Positions 50,041 to 55,215 of a DNA stretch of 55,215 bases are shown here, piece after piece. Below the pieces are notes generated by a model, which was not told where the DNA came from, searched no databases, and was given only the letters and a program-made list of their open reading frames with translations. Where the stretch lies: NCBI GenBank assembly GCA_946482565.1, contig CAMLSB010000002.1, positions 1-55,215 of the forward strand, read 5' to 3'. Source of the stretch: an uncultured Lysobacteraceae bacterium (GTDB taxonomy: Bacteria; Pseudomonadota; Gammaproteobacteria; Xanthomonadales; Xanthomonadaceae). How positions within the stretch are numbered: the first letter of the stretch is position 1; each line of letters opens with the position of its first letter. The translations under genes and the position numbers were made by a program.

Positions 50041-51375
50041 ATGAAGATCCGCACTGCCGCCCTGGCGGCTGCCCTGCTCCTGGCCTGCGCCGCCTACGCG
50101 CAGACGCCGTCCGCCGCGCCGTCGGGCAGCACCCCGCCGGCCACGGCCGCGCCCGCCACCGTCCTCAAGGCCGCACACCTGTTCGACGGCCGCAGCGGCA
50201 CGCTCGTGTCACCGGGGCTCGTAGTGGTCCAGGGCACGCGGATCCTCGCCGTCGGGCCCTACGCCAGCATTCCCGCCGGCGCGAAGGTCATCGACCTCGG
50301 CGACGCCACGCTGGTGCCCGGCTACATCGACGCGCACACGCACATCACCGCCGACCACGACGACGACTGGGCGCAGGGCTTCTACGACGGCATGCTGCGT
50401 TTCCCCGTCGAACAATCGTTCCATGCCGCCCGCAACGCGAAGGTCACGCTGCAGGCCGGCGTGACCACCGTGCGCGACGTGGGCTCCAGCGACTTCATCG
50501 ACGTGGCCCTGCGCAACGCGATCAACGGCGGCCTCACCGAAGGCCCGCGCATGCTCGTCGCCGGCCACGCGATCGGCTCGACCGGCGGCCATTGCGACAG
50601 CTCGCCGTTCCCGCCCGAGCGCGTCACCCCATCCGGCCCGCTCGAAGGCGTGTGCAACGGCCCCGAGGAATGTCGCCTCGCCACGCGCCTGCAGATGAAG
50701 TACGGCGCCGACGTGATCAAGATCTGCGCCTCCGGCGGCGTGCTGTCGGAATCCGACCCCGTCGACGTGCCGCAGCTCACGCCCGCCGAACTCACCGCGA
50801 TCATTTCCGAAGCCCACGCCTGGGGCCGCAAGGTCGCCGCGCACAGCCACGGCGACCTCGCCGCGCGGCAGGCGATCGAGGCCGGCGTCGACTCGATCGA
50901 GCACGGCAGCTTCCTGCAGCCGGCCACGCTGCAGTTGATGAAGCAGAAAGGCGTGTACCTCGTGCCGACGCGACTGGCCCTGGTGTGGACCGTCGGCCAC
51001 GCCGACGGCTATCCGCCGAAGATCAAGGGCAAGGCGCTCGCCGCCGGCGCATCGCACGACCGCATGTTCAAGGACGCCCTGCGCATCGGCACGCCGATCG
51101 CCTTCGGCACCGACTCCGCCGTGTCACCGCACGGCATCAACGCGCAGGAATTCGGCGACCTGGTGGACTTGGGCATGACGCCTGCGGCGGCGCTGATGAC
51201 GAGTAGCCAGGGGTCGGCGAAGCTGCTGGGCGTCGATGGCGAGACCGGGACGCTGGAGGCCGGGAAGTTCGCGGATATCGTGGCGGTGCCGGGGGATGTG
51301 CTGCGGGATATCCGGGCTACGGAGCGGCCGGTGATGGTGATGAAGGAGGGACTGATGGTGCGTGGCGGAGAGTGA
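50041..51375 (+). CDS. Secreted amidohydrolase (Xaa-Pro dipeptidase-like)
   Basis: This 444-residue protein has a signal peptide (LAAALLLACAAYA) and an Ala/Pro/Thr linker. The amidohydrolase core shows VPGYIDAHTHI (about residues 93-103), KICASGG, HSHGD, SIEHGSF and FGTDSAVSPHG, the metal-binding residues of the imidazolonepropionase/prolidase-like group. Such enzymes cleave dipeptides or cyclic amides in the periplasm. A frame open from 49936 was trimmed to the signal peptide start. Confidence 0.9.
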   Translation: MKIRTAALAAALLLACAAYAQTPSAAPSGSTPPATAAPATVLKAAHLFDGRSGTLVSPGLVVVQGTRILAVGPYASIPAGAKVIDLGDATLVPGYIDAHTHITADHDDDWAQGFYDGMLRFPVEQSFHAARNAKVTLQAGVTTVRDVGSSDFIDVALRNAINGGLTEGPRMLVAGHAIGSTGGHCDSSPFPPERVTPSGPLEGVCNGPEECRLATRLQMKYGADVIKICASGGVLSESDPVDVPQLTPAELTAIISEAHAWGRKVAAHSHGDLAARQAIEAGVDSIEHGSFLQPATLQLMKQKGVYLVPTRLALVWTVGHADGYPPKIKGKALAAGASHDRMFKDALRIGTPIAFGTDSAVSPHGINAQEFGDLVDLGMTPAAALMTSSQGSAKLLGVDGETGTLEAGKFADIVAVPGDVLRDIRATERPVMVMKEGLMVRGGE

Positions 51376-51394
51376 GTCGCTTCCACAGATTCGG

Positions 51395-51737
51395 TGTCAA
51401 GCGGCGTGTTGATCCATGGCACGCCGAAGCGATCGGGCAGGCTGCCGCAGCCCGGCAATCACAAGGCAGCGGCGAAGATCATGCCGACTTTTGCCGCCAT
51501 CCTTCAGCGCATCGGGCTAGCGCCGCGCCTGCGCCGCTTCGTCGGCATGCAACGCCTCAGCGAAGTCGTTCTTCGGCTTCCGATGTTGCCCACGACTCAT
51601 ACATGTCCAAGCCCATTAAAGCCCGGGCGCCGACCTCGAGCCAGCAGTGCATCAGCCCGGTCTTATACGTCACCTCCATCGGAATCTCCGGCGGGCTGTT
51701 GCCGCACGGGAACGCGACCGTAATCTTGCCGCCGAGG
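51395..51737 (-). pseudogene. VOC (PhnB-like) pseudogene truncated at an island edge
   Basis: Minus-strand similarity to the intact VOC gene at 34056 is clear in pieces: [38 protein letters not shown], then after frame changes SLPDRFGVPWINTPL. At least two frameshifts and several stops break the frame. The first ~24 codons are missing; similarity ends abruptly at about 51737, where AT-rich DNA begins. The 385-bp space from 51376 to 51759 holds this relic and no intact gene. Confidence 0.82.
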
Positions 51738-51759
51738 GATAAATTAGAGCACCAGGCAC

Positions 51760-52575
51760 CTATCGCTGATAAATGAAAGCTGCCGGTAACCCTAGGCGAC
51801 GCCGCTCCCAGTTTGCAACCAGCTGAGGCCGAAACTCAGTAATTAGGTCTTTTACAGAAGCAAGGACTTCGGGTGAAAGCCGGCCGGCCAAAATCTCCGG
51901 ACGACGATCAAAGCGAACCGTTGCCCAGGTTTCCGCTGCTGTCCCAGGAGGGCACACATGTACGTGCATAGGCTCATGGTCCCTGGGCGGCATGCGCAGG
52001 CAAAAATCGGCGGTCTCCCAAACTAAAGAGCCGCCTCGGAATTCGAGACCAAGAGCCTCAATAACCAGTCGGTGCGCATCGACATGCTCCTCTAGTGCCA
52101 GGTGCGTGACAACTGCTTTCGCACTCGTGCGGTGGCGATGGTCATCGCAATTACAATACCCCCCGGAAACATGAGCATCCAGCCAATGGAGCGATGAAGC
52201 GAAGCTAATGGCAACTGAGTCGTTCTCAAAGGTCCACGCGAACGCCTCATCTAAATCACCATCTTTGCAAACAAAATGTGTGTGCGCGTCCCGCAGGCAA
52301 CCCTCCGCCTGATGGAATGGCGAGCGTTGCTGAAGTCCAGCTAGAAATCGCCACCAATCCTTACCAATCGCTCCAGCATAGGATGACAACGTTCGATGGT
52401 CGCTGGTTAGAGGAATGTCCGTTAGCCGCTCGTTGCTCACCACGGCGATATCAGAGACGATTTCTTTCACTTTACGCAGGACTCGCAAGAACCTAAGCGC
52501 TACATCAACGGCGTCCTGCGATGGAATCGGATACGAACGCTCATTAACAAATACTGTCGCGTGTCGCCCGCTCAT
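51760..52575 (-). CDS. DUF4160-tailed protein, third gene of the island operon
   Basis: This 271-residue protein starts at 52575, overlapping the ATPase stop (ATGA). The N-terminal ~190 residues are unrecognised and contain a Cys/His cluster (YCNCDDHRHR). The C-terminus has DHEPMHVHVCPPG and SVKDLITEFRPQLVANWERR, the DUF4160 pattern, a small domain often found in toxin-antitoxin and mobile contexts. It is probably the effector or accessory subunit of the system. This role is inferred from position only. Confidence 0.72.
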   Translation of the reverse strand: MSGRHATVFVNERSYPIPSQDAVDVALRFLRVLRKVKEIVSDIAVVSNERLTDIPLTSDHRTLSSYAGAIGKDWWRFLAGLQQRSPFHQAEGCLRDAHTHFVCKDGDLDEAFAWTFENDSVAISFASSLHWLDAHVSGGYCNCDDHRHRTSAKAVVTHLALEEHVDAHRLVIEALGLEFRGGSLVWETADFCLRMPPRDHEPMHVHVCPPGTAAETWATVRFDRRPEILAGRLSPEVLASVKDLITEFRPQLVANWERRRLGLPAAFIYQR

Positions 52576-53711
52576 TCGAGCAATTTCATCACGGCGTTGT
52601 CCCACTCATCGAAAAAGCCAGACGGCCAAACGGGAATCGAACCATCATCCATCAATGCAGGGGACTCAACATTAACATCGCCCGTTTCCACACTTCTCGT
52701 GAAGTAGTGGAAAGCAACTGAATCACCGGATATCAGGCCTTGTTTAGCCGCAACTCTAATTCCGTTCAAAATATGATCGCTATGGCTCTCCACTATGATT
52801 TGCACCCCATCGCTAGCCGCTTTCGCTAAAAGCAATCCTAAGTTGAACTGGCCACGCGGATGCAAGTGAGCCTCTGGATTTTCTAGCAAAAGCAATGAGC
52901 CAACAGGAAGCGTCAGCGCCGATACCAGAACAGGCAGGGCATAAGTCAAGCCAAACCCAACGTTCGTAGGCCGGATCGGTGAAGCCGTCTCTTCGAGCCC
53001 ACGGCGACCGATGTACTCAAATACAAGCTTCACATCATCAGTAGTGGCGATGCTCTCCGCACGAACTCGAACGCCGGGACTGATGAACTGAAGCCAAGCA
53101 GAAACCTGATCTATAAGCGACGAAGTTGGGGCCACCTTCAACGCGAGATCTGGTTCCATAGGTAGACTGGAGGCAATCTGACGCGCCTTCGAAATTGGAT
53201 CCGACTCTAGCGCGCTACGAGCTAGCACGTCAGCAGTAAATTCACCTCTCGCACCTAGCGCCCCAGCAAGTACACGTCGCCCAAGCGGCGTTGGAAAGCG
53301 AGTAGCCGGCGCCGCCCGATCCGCGAGCAGTAACTGAAAGTTTGATCCGAGCAACTCCTGCGGAATTTCCCCTTCCATTTTTACAGCATCAACAAAAGAA
53401 CTGGAAAATTCGCCCGAGAAGCTGCAAGACCAATCCTGACCGTCCTTACGGATCCCGATACAGACAGTGTCCGTCTTCGCCCCGTGCGTGATGACATCTC
53501 CAAATGAACCAATTTCAACCAGCGGTCCGCGCAATTCAATGGCATCAAAAGACGGCCTGTATCCTGCAAAGCTCTGTCTAACCAGCGCAATCGACTGGAG
53601 GACGGTGCTTTTGCCGGCGCTATTGAGCCCGCTCAGGAGTGTGAGCGGAGCCAATCTAATATCCACATTCCTGGCGCCTTTGAAATTTGCAAGGACCAAT
53701 CCAGAAATCAT
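52572..53711 (-). CDS. AAA/ABC-type ATPase, DUF3696 family
   Basis: This 379-residue protein begins LVLANFKGARNVDIRLAPLT and has Walker A GLNSAGKST (residues about 29-37), a late LLLENPEAHLHP that gives Walker B and the signature-like region, and IIVESHSDHILNGIRV with the switch His. The end WPSGFFDEWDNAVMKLL is the DUF3696 hallmark. Such OLD/RecF-like ATPases are common in defence islands. The start abuts the DUF262 stop with no intergenic base. Confidence 0.9.
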   Translation of the reverse strand: MISGLVLANFKGARNVDIRLAPLTLLSGLNSAGKSTVLQSIALVRQSFAGYRPSFDAIELRGPLVEIGSFGDVITHGAKTDTVCIGIRKDGQDWSCSFSGEFSSSFVDAVKMEGEIPQELLGSNFQLLLADRAAPATRFPTPLGRRVLAGALGARGEFTADVLARSALESDPISKARQIASSLPMEPDLALKVAPTSSLIDQVSAWLQFISPGVRVRAESIATTDDVKLVFEYIGRRGLEETASPIRPTNVGFGLTYALPVLVSALTLPVGSLLLLENPEAHLHPRGQFNLGLLLAKAASDGVQIIVESHSDHILNGIRVAAKQGLISGDSVAFHYFTRSVETGDVNVESPALMDDGSIPVWPSGFFDEWDNAVMKLLE

Positions 53712-54899
53712 CTAAGCCAACTCCAATATTCTTGTAATTTTCGAAATTCTCACGTTCGAGGACGATCCTCGCCCTGTCGCGTACAGGAGTGAAGAGCTAA
53801 ACATTGAATCTGTATTCATCAGTTCCGCGAACTTCTGAAGAACAAGGGGGGCCTTATGCTTTAGTTCGTATAGACGCGCATCGGGGATTCGAGCGAGTAC
53901 GACCGCCTGGGTCTCGAATAGGCCGCGGTTGATAGGCTTGCGAGCCTCGCCTGCGACATAGTACTTACGAAAGGCATGAATCCCGAAGATCTCCGGGGCG
54001 AATCTCATTGCTTTCAGAAAGCTTTGTTCTGCCTCCCGCCACTCTGCGTCTGAGTACTTTTCGTCAGAAGTATCTGCGAAATCATTTAAAAATTTATCCA
54101 AATTTTCATCGTCCGGCCGCTGATGGTCCTCACCAGCCATGAAACTCGCAAGGTAGCGAAGGACAAGTTCGATGTCCTCCATTCGCTCTCCCTTTATTCG
54201 GTACTCTGTCGCCTTCAGAAACTCCACTGAGGTCGCCAGCCTCTTGGCAACCTCTCTCCACTTGCCCGGATAAATTGCGTTTCGAATCTCCTGGGCCGAA
54301 AGCGGCAAGCCGCCACGATTAATTCTCGAAAAGATATTGAATTTTACGGCTTGTGGCGTACTCGCCCGAATTACATGCAAAGTGATTTCCGTCTCTAGAA
54401 TCCTACGCTGAAGCGATCGCGGTAAAACTTTAAATGTGGCGCCATCGAAGTCAGACCCGATCGATTGCAGATCGGTCAGTTCTAAAGGCTTCAAATCAGT
54501 GGCGACTGCGCTGTTAAGTGATTCCACTTCCACGAAGTGGGCTATCGCGCATATACGTTGCAACCCATCAACAACAGTGTAGTTTCCAGACGTATCCTCG
54601 GAGACGTACATGGATGGAATGGGAATACGCAGTAGTAGAGATTCGATGAGCCCACTCTTTCTCTGAGCATTCCATAGATTCGCCCGACGCTGGAACTCAG
54701 GGGAGAGCAAGAGCTCTCCCTCGCGCAACCTCGCTAAAAGTAGATCGATTGTTCTCACCTGCGAAATGACGTCGATTTCAGCCGGATCGAATGGAGCCTT
54801 TATCTCTCCGATTTGCAATGAAGGCCTATCTAACTCCAGACCAGCAGGCACGCCATCCGAACTAAGCTCTTCGACAACCAGATCACTACTTTGCTGCAT
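53712..54899 (-). CDS. DUF262-domain protein, first gene of the island operon
   Basis: This 395-residue protein has a DUF262 (GmrSD N-terminal, ParB/Srx-like) domain: LLLSPEFQRRANLWNAQRKS, then IPSMYVSEDTSGNYTVVDG followed by LQR, and FNIFSRINRGGLPLSAQEIR. The usual DGQQR motif reads DGLQR, a change in a key position. No DUF1524 HNH domain follows; the C-terminal half is helical. GGAGAA precedes the ATG. DUF262 proteins include nucleases acting on modified DNA. Confidence 0.88.
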   Translation of the reverse strand: MQQSSDLVVEELSSDGVPAGLELDRPSLQIGEIKAPFDPAEIDVISQVRTIDLLLARLREGELLLSPEFQRRANLWNAQRKSGLIESLLLRIPIPSMYVSEDTSGNYTVVDGLQRICAIAHFVEVESLNSAVATDLKPLELTDLQSIGSDFDGATFKVLPRSLQRRILETEITLHVIRASTPQAVKFNIFSRINRGGLPLSAQEIRNAIYPGKWREVAKRLATSVEFLKATEYRIKGERMEDIELVLRYLASFMAGEDHQRPDDENLDKFLNDFADTSDEKYSDAEWREAEQSFLKAMRFAPEIFGIHAFRKYYVAGEARKPINRGLFETQAVVLARIPDARLYELKHKAPLVLQKFAELMNTDSMFSSSLLYATGRGSSSNVRISKITRILELA

Positions 54900-54924
54900 T
54901 TTTTATTCTCCAAACCGACAGCAG

Positions 54925-55215
54925 CTACATGTTGCGGCGGTATTCGCCGCCGACTTCGTAAAGCGCATGGCTGATCTGGCCAAGCGAATGCGTCTTTACC
55001 GATTCCATCAACGCGGCGAAGACGTTCTTCCGGTCACGGGCGGTCGCCTGTAGCGCGGAGAGGCTGGTCGCCGCCTGCAGGTGGGCGCCGACGACGTCGG
55101 CTTCGTCCTGGCCGCGGGCGCGGAAGGCTGCGACGTTGCGGATCTGCTGCCCCTTCTCGTCGGGGGTCGAGCGGATCAGCTCGATCTCGGTGACGATGTC
55201 GCCGCCGTGGTCCTT
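54925..55215 (-). CDS. Methylmalonyl-CoA mutase-family protein, C-terminal end (partial)
   Basis: The 96 codons present read VTEIELIRSTPDEKGQQIRN, then AHLQAATSLSALQATARDRKNVFAALMESVK and the end LGQISHALYEVGGEYRRNM. This is the C-terminus of the substrate subunit of B12-dependent acyl-CoA mutases (methylmalonyl-CoA mutase or the fused isobutyryl-CoA mutase IcmF). The rest lies beyond the window. The DUF262 operon follows 25 bp downstream on the same strand. Confidence 0.85.
   Translation of the reverse strand, partial: KDHGGDIVTEIELIRSTPDEKGQQIRNVAAFRARGQDEADVVGAHLQAATSLSALQATARDRKNVFAALMESVKTHSLGQISHALYEVGGEYRRNM

Larger units (their letters stand above)
51738..54924. mobile_element. Low-GC accessory island with a three-gene defence-like operon
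   Basis: Base composition and codon use change sharply near 51737 and again near 54924. The interval holds three co-directional genes without gaps. The left edge cuts a VOC gene; the right edge abuts the stop of a mutase gene. No integrase, terminal repeats or tRNA were seen, so the transfer mechanism is unknown. Confidence 0.75.

Noticed and set aside
1..55215. Search for tRNA, rRNA, CRISPR arrays, insertion sequences and attachment repeats
   Set aside because: No cloverleaf-like sequence, regularly spaced repeats, transposase or integrase gene, or terminal repeats were recognised by eye; a dedicated RNA search could still find small RNAs.

Overview
This window looks like chromosomal DNA from a Lysobacter/Luteimonas-type member of the Xanthomonadaceae. 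That inference rests on the high GC with G/C-rich third codon positions, a close relative of the Lysobacter alpha-lytic protease (26607-27821 minus), many small secreted hydrolases, and TonB and azurin genes. Most of it is ordinary chromosome with short operons. No rRNA, tRNA, CRISPR array, insertion sequence or replication origin was seen.

Left third (1-20.3 kb): the end of a diguanylate cyclase; a MarR-acetyltransferase fusion divergent from a TonB-dependent receptor; a YceI/lipoprotein/membrane protein operon opposite a BlaI-M56 regulatory pair; a DUF2388-DUF4105 pair; two CPBP proteases; an M14 peptidase; an XRE-DUF2975 pair divergent from an ABC transporter, with tandem AT-rich operators between them; two beta-lactamase-fold hydrolases; and an ECF41-type sigma factor next to its carboxymuconolactone decarboxylase-family partner.

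Middle (20.3-42 kb): an outer-membrane DUF481 protein and a Tat-exported D-aminoacylase-like enzyme; a copper/electron-transfer patch with two azurins, one of them a lipoprotein, around a small Cys-tailed protein; DUF72; the alpha-lytic-type protease; a periplasmic phosphatase; a TrmY-type RNA methyltransferase (a mainly archaeal family); a RIO kinase; a pseudouridine synthase; a cysteine-synthase-like enzyme behind a tiny EF-hand protein; an exporter; and an ABC-2 transporter. Three near-identical FNR/Anr-type dyads (23655, 32694, 36181) sit upstream of the lipo-azurin, a cupin and the EF-hand/cysteine-synthase pair, which suggests one low-oxygen regulon spread over about 13 kb.

Right part (42-55.2 kb): an AT-richer orphan gene with a TIGR02391 (Ymh-like) C-terminus, a PAS histidine kinase, an AraC regulator, several enzymes, and then a clear accessory segment. 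From about 51737 to 54924 base composition drops sharply. This stretch holds a tight three-gene operon: a DUF262 protein, an AAA/DUF3696 ATPase and a DUF4160-tailed protein. It lies between a truncated, frameshifted VOC pseudogene and the 3' end of a methylmalonyl-CoA mutase-family gene. It has the architecture of an anti-phage defence module and is the best candidate for an undescribed system here. Three gene relics (a PfpI N-terminus, a collapsed hybrid histidine kinase and the VOC pseudogene) show that the right half has been remodelled.
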